NCBI GenBank assembly: GCA_037576195.1
Contig: CM075101.1
Span: 41,354,001 to 41,418,000, forward strand
Direction of reading: 5' to 3'
DNA: 64,000 nt
Source of the DNA: Phytoseiulus persimilis
Lineage: Eukaryota > Arthropoda > Arachnida > Mesostigmata > Phytoseiidae
Of this stretch, positions 48,101 through 58,600 are shown piece after piece; position 1 is the first letter of the stretch; each line of letters begins with the position of its first letter. The translations under genes were made by a program, and so were the position numbers. The notes under the pieces are model-generated. The model made no database searches. It saw only the letters and a program-made list of their open reading frames with translations, and had not been told where the DNA came from.

Positions 48101-50861
48101 TCTCCGTTTTGAACCATCCTTTCCGGGCCCTGGTAGCGCCAGTTAGTGGGCACCATGAATCACTCTACGAACATCTTTACATGAGCAACTTTCCGGCTGG
48201 GAGTTCGTGATTCGTGGGCGTTACGACTTTACGGCTCCATCGACGTCTTGGAGAGGAATACCTCTCGGAAAATGAGATAACGGAGCCAGAGACGCAAGAG
48301 CTCTGACGCGATACGCGTACTGATAGAAGCGCGCTGAATGTATAATACCTTTCGACGTTACGATGCATGTCGACGAGAGGCTCGCGCTGTCGGCCCCAAT
48401 TAGTTCGTCATGTACCCGCTGAAGCGTTCCATCGCAAATCATTCCTGCATCATTCATCTTCGATGAGAACATCTTAGAGCTCGAGAGCCTCCATCATTCA
48501 CGCGGACTGGAATCCTACACTCCGCTTTTCCTCGGGCACAATAAGTGGACTCTGACGACTTGATCAAAGGATGTCGTTGAGGAACGACGCCGTGATGCAA
48601 GCTGATGTCGTGACACGTTTAGGGGAGGTTGCGGGAAGTAACACGTTCGCGAACTGGGATCTCTCTCTCAGGCAATGCGCTGAAATCTCGCAGCTCGTTC
48701 TGTGTTGACTGACAGAACTACAACAACAAACTGAGCGTTTTCACTTCCTACATCACGCTGCTAGCATTCGAGGCATCGAGCGTGAGAATCCAGAGCAGAG
48801 ACGCCGTGCCCAACCTATTGTAAACGATGTTCGGAGGGGAAAAGCTTTGTCGGCATCTTGAGCACCCCAAACAGATTTATTGTACGTGTCTGTGACATAA
48901 CAGACGTTCGGAGAACGAAGCTCCAAAAGGCGGGAAGCCAGGTCAAATCAAGACACTGTAAATTAGTCTGCTCATTCGTCTCTCCGTTCCTGCTGCGTCG
49001 ATTTTCGACGGGATCCAGCACAACAGTCCACGTTGCATTGATAAGAATGAAGGATCGCCCGAGAATTTGGATCGACGACGCTTCGGTGAACCCATCGAAC
49101 GAATTCATAAAGCTGATTCCTTCAAAATCTGGCTTCCGCGATGAGGAATGTGATCCTTGGATCGAATCTCCTATGTCGATCTCCCATGCATTCGATTCTC
49201 TCCGGTGAGCGCCCGCTACCAGGCTGAGAGCAGATGCATGGGTCGGACACTATGTATGGCTCCGCCTGGAACCACAAACTCTCAACGGTCACGCTCGATC
49301 TCGGAAGACCGCCAGACGACCTGAGACCGGGACGAGCAGACACCCATGTTCAGTGCCGGAAGAGCGGAACCTTCAAACCGATCCCCATTTCCACTCCATG
49401 AACTTCCTAGTGGATCTTACTCCGAGTACACAACCGCTCCCCGGATGCTTCTCGGAAGCGAAAGAATCATCTACTTCTTATCGAGAGGCTGGCATCGTCC
49501 AGATTGATCTTCGGAATCAGGGGATCTCGGCTAGTTACTTCATTTGTTCAAACCCCGCCGTGTGCGTTGGTATCAGCTCCGATTTCTTGGGGATCGTCTT
49601 ACAGAACATTCGTCGGTGGCCAACAGACTCGTGTCCCCACCGGAAGCCCTCGCTAAATGAGCTCAAACCCCGAGAGGCTAATGCTCCATCCTGTAGGAGC
49701 TTGGAAACACCTCCACCCATCATTGTTCTCGGAGCATCGAAGGAGTGAGCAAGAGCTACTGCTGTAACCAGGTCGCTGTGTCGCATCTGTTGCCTTGCTA
49801 GGTCTATAAAGAACAAAGCTCCTTCGACAGCGTTGATCGTAGCGAGAATGAATTGGCGAATAATTGCAGTCGATGCTAACCCGCCCTTTCTGAGCAAAGA
49901 AGACCCTTGGCGTGGTTTGACTAAGAGAACACGTCCGGTCGCCTTGCATGTTTGAGCCGATTCTCCACGGGTAGGAACACGAGTCTGACGACGCAGCTCG
50001 TCGGAGACGCCGCCGTCTCTGAGAGCTGCCTGTGATTTCTGTGTCGGGGAGGACGCGCAGGAAACCGGTGTGACCAAAGAAGAAACGCCGTCGAGTCCGA
50101 GGAATGGATTAGACACACTCACGATCCCCTCCGGATCGTCCGCACAAAACCAGAATGCTGCGGGCATTTTGGCCACAATGCTGTTTTCTCAGAGCCTGAT
50201 TTCGTTCAAACGGGATCCAGAGCGACCAGGATGAGCGTCTCCGGGAGATAGGTCCACTCTCAGATCTCCTGACGATCGACGAGTACCACTCATTCATGAA
50301 CAACGAATCAAGCGAGTTCTGCAGTTCGGCAGCATTCGGGGGCTCGAGAGCGGAGCTCCGGAATGGCGGAGCTTGTACTCGTAGCTCGGGCCACATTTCT
50401 GATCGCTTTTCGTGACTTCGGAGGGGAGAAATCGCTCTGTTCGATATTCGGATCCGTCCGAGAAAAACTGAGGTCTGCGGTGTCAACCATGTGTGAATAC
50501 CAGCGAACAATCATGTTACTCCGATATCCTGCTGACTCGAGCCCAAACCATAGTCAACATCTGAGCCCAACCCCAAAGAATGCAGTCCCATGATCTCCAT
50601 CAGTCCCGGAGTTTATTGGGCTCGAGAAGCTGAGAGGATGAGACCGAGCGACGACGGAGGAGTCTGACAGCGGGAGGAGTCCGACACACTAATAACGATC
50701 TGTGCGAGTAAAGCGGCTCCGATTCCGAGGCGGACGCCCCTGCTCTCCCTGATGAACTTGACGTCTGGAGACCAAAGAGAGTTCAGCGAAGAGACTTCTA
50801 GATACAAACGACTCAACTGATCTCCCGATCGGTTGAGCCTGATCGCTCTCCGGCAACCCCG

Positions 50862-51869
50862 TTGTCACCTATCTGGCGCTCTGGGGCTGTCCGGCTGCTC
50901 AAATCGGAGCGGATTGTTGGGGCCGAGATGAGCACGATGCAGATGACATCGTCTTCGGCACACGAAGAATGTCCAGGGAGGCAGCGCGCCGCCGACCAAC
51001 GAGATCGTGAACGAGCCGCAATCGTGATTCCGCAGACTGCGCACATTCCTAACGGACTACAACCCGCCGTACGGGACACCGATTGGTGTTTCGAATACGC
51101 CCTCCAGCCGATTTCAGGTGCCCGTATGCATGTGCGTCGAGCGAATCAACGTTCACGGCAGCCGTGTGAGCCCGCGGTCGAAGTCCAGCGTCCAACAGCG
51201 ATCTCGTCCCCGCTCGGAAAGGATCGCATGCCAACACGAAACAATCGCGCGAGATCCCGAACTGATGGCGTGCATACTGGCGAGCAGTCGCAGGTCTTCT
51301 CGTGGGCAGACATCGAGATCGTGTGCTCACGTTCTTCGCTGAACCTCTTTCGGAGATCGGTGTGGCGCATTGTTCACAGCGATCGTTGTCTCTATTTTAC
51401 TCAATTTCAAAAATTGGCTGGAATCTCGCCCGAGTCGACGACGATATTGTGTCACAGGCGTGCGTGGAAGAAAGACGAACAATTGTTGCGCATGAAATGT
51501 CACATCGAGGGCACCTGTGTCTCCCACGATCGGGTCCTCAGTCAATTGTTGAGTGAAGCGCGCATTCCTCTCGCAAGTGCAAGGATTCTCTCTTTGTGCC
51601 AGCCTGCTTCTTGCTCACTGAATTGTCATGTGCGACGACAAAAGCACACCTACACATTCTTGGTCGTCTCGGGGGCTGCTGCTCTCGCCGGAGCGGTCGC
51701 CGCCGCCGCCCCCTACTTCTCCCTCGTCGTCATCCCCCACGTTACACCCCGAACCCTTGAACCACCGATCGAGCCGGGACCCGACAACCGAGACAAAGCC
51801 CCTTCCCCTTTTTCATCTTCTGCTGCATTCGCTCCGTCTGACGTTGGCGATGAAAACGGATCGTGGTGA
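50862..51869 (+). other. Unassigned 335-codon open frame
   Basis: The longest stop-free plus-strand frame without a known domain. It opens with a TTG; the first ATG is 22 codons in. Arg- and Ser-rich, it includes an Ala-rich hydrophobic segment (AAALAGAVAAAAPYF) near 51680. Two other plus frames and a minus frame are open over parts of the same DNA, which is typical of stop-poor GC-rich sequence. It lies about 1.2 kb upstream of the docking-protein gene and may simply be promoter-proximal noncoding DNA. Confidence 0.15.
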
Positions 51870-52139
51870 GCGCCGTCTGGCGGGAGCCGGAGCAGTCTCT
51901 CTCATCATACGGAGCCTCCTTTCCCTAAAGCGGTTCATTTGTTGGCGTCTTTCTGGTGCACACAACACGTCGCTTGGTCCACCGACACGATAGATAGGGA
52001 GGAAGAAATAACAAGCAACATGGCGGCCCCAAAGTTCACCGAGAAAACCTCCTGCTGAATCCTCGAGGTTCTAACCCGGACCGTGTGCGGAATAGGGCGA
52101 TCCCGTGCGGGCCCAGTTCTAGTGAAACGCAAGGATAAA

Positions 52140-53067
52140 GTGTTGTTGTGTGGATTTTATTGCGCGACCGATATCGGTCAACCGCAAAACCTATCCGGTC
52201 AGCTCCGTATAGAGGTCGTCCGAGTGTTCTGACGCGGGCTCGTCACACCGTTCCAAGGATACAATTTGATGAGTGCGAGAGTGGTGTCGAGGACCGATTC
52301 GGAGGTCGCCGCAGCTTCTGAGTGTGCACCGCACTTGAACTGATTCAGTGACCCGGAGGCCGGATCGCGGAGAGGAGCGGACCCCGATTCCCGAAACGCG
52401 GCTACGGAGTCGAAGTTCTACGAAGAAAGGTCCCGCGACGCGTACGTGGAGCGTCCGACGTACGGAACGACGTCCGCGTTGCCCCTTCGTTTAATCATCG
52501 GATGATCTTCCGGCAGCAAGATCACTGATCCCTGGAATAAACGGCAGTACTGCTCGCTGGGACGGCGGCGTTCGATCGCGGTGCAGCGGCGACGTTACTG
52601 CGGCGGCTGCTTCTGCCGTCGACTTCGTAGATAGAGCGAAAAACGGACGTACAGACCGAGGCACCGACAGTCAGTTCGTCCGTCCGTCCGTCAGTCAGGG
52701 GCCTCCGGCGATCGCTGCTCCCATTTGTGCGTCAGGTCGCCGATCACGAATCTTCTTGAGGGGTGCCTACTTTCGAAGACAGTGCCTACTTCACACTTGC
52801 GCCTCTCTATAATTACCGGAGGCCTTGCTTGCTTGCTCACTTGCATTGGTCATTCCTTCTGGCTACCTTATTTCGGCTGGCCGTTTTTTTGCTTCGAATC
52901 TCTCTCTAGTCACTTTCTTCTTTGGCGCGACGCCGACAGACCGCTCTCAGAAGGCGCCGACCCATGATGACCATGATGAGACTTTGCTGAGTCCGGAACC
53001 CACGTAACCGACCCGACACTTCCCCGGTGACCGCCCTCGGTTCCCAGAGGCTCGAAGCTCGTCCGCC
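52140..53067 (+). promoter_or_regulatory. Likely promoter and 5' UTR of the docking-protein gene
   Basis: GC- and CpG-rich sequence with CGGCGGC and CCGTCCGT motifs runs up to the start codon of the PH-PTB gene. No TATA box is evident. A short upstream ATG frame (ATGGCGGCCC at 52020, 12 codons) lies just to the left. The exact transcription start and any untranslated exons cannot be placed. Confidence 0.35.
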
Positions 53068-54153
53068 ATGAGTGACTACGGTGTTGTGAAGCAGGGCTAT
53101 GTAAGACAGCGGAGCCGAAAGCTCGGCGGAGTTTGGCAGAAGAGATGGCTGGTGCTCCGGAAGTGCCCGAACATGGGTCCGCCGAGATTGGAAAGCTATT
53201 CGTCGGAAACCGATTGGCGAAAATACAGCACAGACATCGACAGCGGCCGGCATCGGAGCTACCTCGGCAGCTTCAAGAAGTCGAAGGTCTACCTCCTCGA
53301 GTCGGGTCCGAAAGGCGGCTGCATCTCGGTATCCAGGCTGCCATCCTCGATACGGAAGTTCTCCTTTTCCGTCTGTTTCCAGACGAGCAACTCGGAGAAA
53401 CTGAACACAGACGACCAGCAGCAGCAAGAGAGCAACAAGGTCGATGCTCGCATCCGTCAACAGCAAGACGGCCGGATCAAAACGTTCGCATGTGAATCGA
53501 ACTACGATTCGGACTCGTGGGTGAAGGCTATCCGGGACGAAGTCGGCCAGCTCTCAGAAATCCGCGAAAGTCCCCTCGGGGGAGCGCCCGACGTTGTCGC
53601 GTCGTCGTTACGTAAAGAGCTTCTCAATGATACGTTTCGAGTGTTTCTAGTGTCAACGACGACTTTGGACGCTTGTGGTGACTGCCTTCTACAAGTGGCC
53701 CCCGAACAGCTCTATGTGTACAGCCTGAACGAACCTCGGGAGCGTCTGGCAGCTTGGCCTCTCACGGCGCTACGAAGATACGGCAGCGACAGTGAGAAAT
53801 TCACATTTGAAGCCGGCAGACACTGCGCTACAGGAGAAGGCCTGTTCGTATTTTACGGACCTCATAGCGAATCGATCTACCAGAGGGTTCACCAAGCGAC
53901 CCTCGCAATCGCGGCCCAGGCCAACGCAATGGAGCCGACAGCACCTCAGTACGAACGCAGATCGTCCAGTGGCAGCACCCCAAGTTTCGGCGAACTCCGA
54001 CAGAGTCTGGAGGACGGTTTGAACTCCAGTTTCGGAGTTTCGAACACCACCAGTCATTTTTCGACGTCGGACGGGGTAGTCAAGTCGACGCCGAACCCTA
54101 TCTCGTTCCGGTCTCATCTGCTTTCGCTGTCGTCGACAGGGGGTCAAGATTGA
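53068..54153 (+). CDS. Dok4/5/6-type docking protein (PH-PTB adaptor)
   Basis: An intronless frame of 361 residues. A PH domain spans about residues 6-157; it starts VKQGYVRQRSRKLGGVWQKR, close to the vertebrate DOK4/5 opening, and carries a Gln/Asn-rich insertion at about 107-135. An IRS-type PTB domain spans about 188-285 with the family signatures WPLTALRRYG and FTFEAGRHC. The Arg residues in these signatures (236/237 and 251) are the expected phosphotyrosine contacts. A Ser-rich tail of about 75 residues follows with one Tyr and no NPxY motif. By family knowledge such proteins sit at the membrane and link receptor tyrosine kinases (Ret, insulin receptor, Trk) to downstream signalling. The coding sequence has no introns, whereas vertebrate DOK4/5/6 genes are split, so a retrocopy origin or intron loss is possible. 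The start context GCCATGAG is good. Confidence 0.93.
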   Translation: MSDYGVVKQGYVRQRSRKLGGVWQKRWLVLRKCPNMGPPRLESYSSETDWRKYSTDIDSGRHRSYLGSFKKSKVYLLESGPKGGCISVSRLPSSIRKFSFSVCFQTSNSEKLNTDDQQQQESNKVDARIRQQQDGRIKTFACESNYDSDSWVKAIRDEVGQLSEIRESPLGGAPDVVASSLRKELLNDTFRVFLVSTTTLDACGDCLLQVAPEQLYVYSLNEPRERLAAWPLTALRRYGSDSEKFTFEAGRHCATGEGLFVFYGPHSESIYQRVHQATLAIAAQANAMEPTAPQYERRSSSGSTPSFGELRQSLEDGLNSSFGVSNTTSHFSTSDGVVKSTPNPISFRSHLLSLSSTGGQD

Positions 54154-54701
54154 GGCTTTTGCAATACACTCGACAAACGATGAGGTTGCGTTGTGATGTA
54201 CAAATGTAGACTAAACTGAGAGTTACTCGAATGTAAATTTGTTAAACCATGTGTTCAGACCCGTGCAGAGGAGTGTCCTGGCGCCGACATCAGACGAAAG
54301 AGCTTGTCGGCAGCTTGACATTTCAATCGACTCCGTGATTCCACAGATGAAGTCATACGACATATACCCCGTGACCGGAACGATGTATTGCGCTCCACCG
54401 CCATGTGAAAGGCTTCCGAAAATCTTCGAGGCTTCCTTCTGTTGCGCGCAACGAGTTGAGGAGCCAGGCATATCAGGACAGTTATTCTCCACCGAGTTGC
54501 CTGATCATTGACGGCCGGCCTTTGCGAGGTCAAGAGACTCCACGTGTAATGTACACCGAACTCGGAGTCAGGGACCTAACCTGTACGAATGGAAGTGAGG
54601 CGTGTTTCGGAATAGATCTCAGTAGTTAATCTTGGAACGTGGAAAACATAAAAGAGTCAATGTCACATAGTTGAAGCGAACGGGTAAATGAGAGTTGTTC
54701 C

Positions 54702-54707
54702 AATAAA
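54702..54707 (+). terminator. Likely poly(A) signal of the docking-protein gene
   Basis: AATAAA about 550 bases after the stop codon. It is the only canonical hexamer I noticed before the next gene. Confidence 0.5.
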
Positions 54708-55557
54708 AATGGGATCAATGCACTCGCACTGATCGCAACTGAATGTAAACCGTTTCCGTAGTTGCGTTGTTTTGCCCCGGGTCACTGCGTGAGCTAATTT
54801 TACCCGTTACAGTTTTGAGCGAATCGTTCAACGTTCTCGGCGCACGAGACAGACACGACACTCCAGGTACACAGGTTACAGACATACTCGTTCGATCTTA
54901 TCTAGCTAGCGATCAGGCCTTTCTAGCTGACCGCCCGGATGCATGTTCTGCCCATCTCAGGTCCATTCAAACCGACGAATTTTCAGCGAACACGAGGCCG
55001 CTGCCCCGACCGGCAGAGTGCCGAGTCCTGATTAGTTCAAGATAGCTTTGGTCCAACCCAAGTTGTTATTTTCTCTACTTCGTTGCGAGGCATCGCATCC
55101 GACGTTACGGCACGCGAAAACCGCTTCGAGTTCTTCGAAACGATTTTCATATGATAATCAAAGATAATACTCGTTCTCGAATCGCGCTGAATTCAGAACG
55201 CATATCAGCAGAGCTGCCAAGTTCAGGCATTACTCATCAATCATCATCCATCAATCCAGGGATATATGGATAGATTGATGAATCATGCATCATTGCCATG
55301 AAAACTGATAAACTCAGCCATCAGAGACTCAAATATCCTCCTGCCCATATGCATAGATGTGAGGTAAATGTGAGGAAATGATGAATGCCTGAACTGCCTT
55401 CATATCAGTACCAGGAGGAGTGCAGACAAACTGACAGACAGAGCCGATTGTATGTAGTAAGGATCTTTCGTAGAATAGATGAGTTTCCAGCCACTGAGCT
55501 GTTGGCCGTGAGCTGGTTCCTGAGCTGGTTTGAACTCACAGCGCGCTCCAAGCTCCG

Positions 55558-55572
55558 GTTGCCTATGGAGAT
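55558..55572 (+). promoter_or_regulatory. X-box-like RFX site upstream of BBS5
   Basis: GTTGCC-TAT-GGAGAT lies 108-122 bases before the BBS5 start codon. RFX factors bind imperfect inverted repeats of the type GTTGCC-n(1-3)-GGNAAC upstream of ciliary genes, usually within 250 bases of the start. The left half-site is perfect. The right half has two mismatches to GGNAAC. The call is an inference from motif and position. Confidence 0.35.
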
Positions 55573-55679
55573 TCGAACACAAACAGCGGCAATGTCGAGA
55601 ACGCTCGGCAGTCTCTGAAACCCTTGAGACCTTTGTTCTTCACGCGGTATTTCGGTCGGTCAAACAAGGATTCTCCGCA

Positions 55680-58600
55680 ATGCCTGAGATCTCCGACCCC
55701 TACTGGCAGGACAAGGACATCCGGTTCGACATCACCAATCCGTAAGTCCGACAGGAAGAGGCGACATTCGCTCACACACCGACAATTCACTCGACCTTAA
55801 CACGTGATGTGGCTGGCGTTGTTGGTTTTTAGCGACGAGCTGGCCTCGGCTCTCATAGTTTCCCTGCCCGTTCTGCTCCATAAGAGCCTTGTTCTCCCGC
55901 GAACACCACGGGCTCGCTGGGATTCTCCAGAATGGTTTTCGAGCGCTGGAAGATGCTCAATTGTTTTGATGAATGGCTGCCGCTGGCCATTTGGGACTTG
56001 AGTCGAGTTGACATTTGGGAAAACTCACCTCGAATGAACACGCGGGTGCAAATAGAAGCTGTCGAGCTTGATCTGCGCTTGTACTCCTGCGCTCCCCTCA
56101 GGTCGTTCCTCAGGAACCACTGTCGCATACAAATGTATTATTATAAAAAAAAACGTTCAGCCTACAATCATCGGGGTTGTTTCCGTTCTCCGTTCCGATG
56201 GACTAGCGGTACTCGAGAAGACAAGCGCAGCACGAAAGAAGAATAAACCGGCTCAGAGCTCTTGGGAGAAACAGGATGTGGCTTCTGACAGGTCGTGACT
56301 CGATACTTCGTGACGTCGAAAGTCCTTCGGAGGTGCCGTATTTTTTTCAGTACCCCCTTTTAGCGGCCGACCAACTTTTTAGTCAGTGTTCGTGCGTACG
56401 TCCGGCTGCCGGACCGTAGTCTGCTTTCCTGAAGCATGACTGAGGTTTTTGCCGATCCATTGAAGTTTCCGTTAATTTTTCGGTAACCTTTCTGTATGTT
56501 GTCGATTGCTGCTCTCAGGGCCGCCATGGTAACCTGACTTCATGCTCGATTGTTGCGGCTCGTGCAATCATTGCTGTTGCCGCTCACCTTCGAATGATTT
56601 TATTGGTGCTGGTGTTGTCGTTGTGGAACTTTGAGAGCTGGAGCGGGCGAGCCACTCCTCCAGTCAGGTGTCCGAATTATTTCGTCCATCATCAGAGGTG
56701 CGGCACTGGAATGCTTGGGATGCCCCGCCAAAAGAATTACGTCGTACACAGCCTAGTCCGTGGGTATGAAGTATCGACTGATTATTCAACGCGTACTCAG
56801 AATCCCGAGTTTTTTTTTCTCGCTCTCCTTCGACCGATAGATCCACCTTAACGATGTAACGAGCAGTGTTGAGACTTTCGGCTGATTTCCGGTCCGAACG
56901 TGGAGCTTCAACTCCTCATCCTCGAAGCCTCGAGCCGAGGCAGAACACGGCAGCGAATAATTCTGAATTCATCGAAAATAAGTCGAGCCTTCTCCAATAT
57001 ACTCCGTTGGGTCTGAAGGAAACGTCAAAGCGAACTCCAAACACCGTAGATCCTACTTGAATAAATACCACATCATCGATCCCAATCGAATGGCGGAGCT
57101 GAGGGAGACGATTCTGATGACCCTGGAAGTGGATTCCCTCTCGGAGCTGAGAATCTTCCTCCACTGCCGATTTTCTTCGGCTCATCGACGTGCTGCTATT
57201 CTGGTATTTTATTCTCTGAACGACTAATTATGAGATAGCGCGCCGCGGAGAGGAGCCACCTACCGGTGAAGAGTCACACCAAAAAACCAGCCGGGCAAAA
57301 GAGCAAGCTGGCCGGACTGTTGTAGCGATCACAGAAATATTTGTTGAATCATTATACCGCACATAGCTTCCTCTCTTCCTTGCTGTTTGTGGGGACGTTC
57401 TTCCTCCGTCCGCCGGCTGCTCGCCACCGATGCTGTTGCCACTGCTGTTTTCCACCACCTCGTTGACTTCATCGGCAGCGGGCTGATTTCACGAACGAAA
57501 GGATGACCCGGGAACGAGAACGGATCGATGGTTGGAAGAACGGACTGACGCTCTTTTAGAAAGAGTGAAATTTGGGTAGGGCCAAGTTTACTTTGCCAGA
57601 AGAAGGAAAAAATTATTGTGGCCCATTTCGGCCGAGCGGTCTGTGTGTAGCATTCAATGACTGAGGCCGGCTGGCCGATCGACCGGATGGCCGGCAGGCG
57701 GGAGGAATCCATGCACGAGACGGAATCGAGACACCGAGCCGAAATATCGAAGCAGAAAATCAGAAGCATCGAAGTCCTGTCGAGAGGGAGATTCAGCCGG
57801 TGAAGTAATTACGATTGCTGTCACGAACGATTGACATCCCTCAACAGAAGCCGTGGGCCGTCGTTCTGCCTCGGTCGAACACGCTGAGAGATTAGTCTGC
57901 TAACGATAACCACTCGCGGAATCCGCCGGTCAACTGTCACCATCCCACTCGATGACGTTCGGAGCCGCCTCATATCCGATGAAGCCTCAGCAGAAACCCT
58001 TCGGCAATGGAAGGGTCGGGCGGAAGTGACACCCGAGCCCGATTCCCACGTCCGAGGCTTCGCCTCGTGTGATCTTCACGACGTCGCGAGAAGCGTACTC
58101 TTTCTGCTCAACCGTAGATCAAATCTCAGAGAAAACGAGATCAAGGCAGCGTGATGCACCTGTCAGATCGAGGAACGAGCGATCGGTCGCCCGAGACCCA
58201 AACGGAGATGTGGGAGCAAAACGGTGCCAGGAGAAATATGAGACGTAGCAACAAGAATCGGGAGAGCAGAATTTTTAGACTCGTTGCCTCAGTGATGACG
58301 AGCCGCGGCAGACATATCGACGGCAGCCCCACACGGCTCATCTGTAGGAGGTGGCGACCGATGGAACGAGGGAGAAAACATCCAATTATCCGAAGAACGT
58401 TTGCACACAGTAGCGTAGAAAGAAATTGGGCCACTAACCAGACTGCTTTCCTTCGTCCCTATCTGCGCGCTTGCCAGACCAACGACAGGCTTGCTGCTTT
58501 CCCGGCAATCAGAAGACCAACAAACAGCTGCTCACAGATTGAACGCCCTTCGACAATCATTCCCCAGCACCGCAATGCATGTGCATGTCTTGGATCTCGA

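Larger units (their letters stand above)
44130..53067. other. Long unassigned interval
   Basis: No gene can be named in these 9 kb. The left part is the 3' flank of the five-finger gene with the degenerate tract at 44.5-45.1 kb. Frames with a coding-like look but no family include 47739-47974 on the minus strand (ends at a donor TAT|GTGAGG), 49234-49401 on the plus strand (55 codons, contains LSTVTLDLGRPPDDLRPG), 49535-50176 on the minus strand, and 50862-51869 on the plus strand (335 codons, non-ATG start). From about 51.9 kb the sequence is GC-rich with CGTC repeats and probably forms the promoter and 5' UTR of the docking-protein gene. Confidence 0.4.
54154..55679. other. Interval between the docking-protein gene and BBS5
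   Basis: The first 550 bases are presumably the 3' UTR of the docking-protein gene. The middle has another short ATCA-rich tract at about 55215-55295. The last 300 bases should hold the BBS5 promoter, including an X-box-like motif. No other gene is supported. Confidence 0.5.

Noticed and set aside
52906..53466. 186-codon minus frame
   Set aside because: It is antisense to the PH domain of the docking-protein gene, whose plus-strand frame has clear family motifs.
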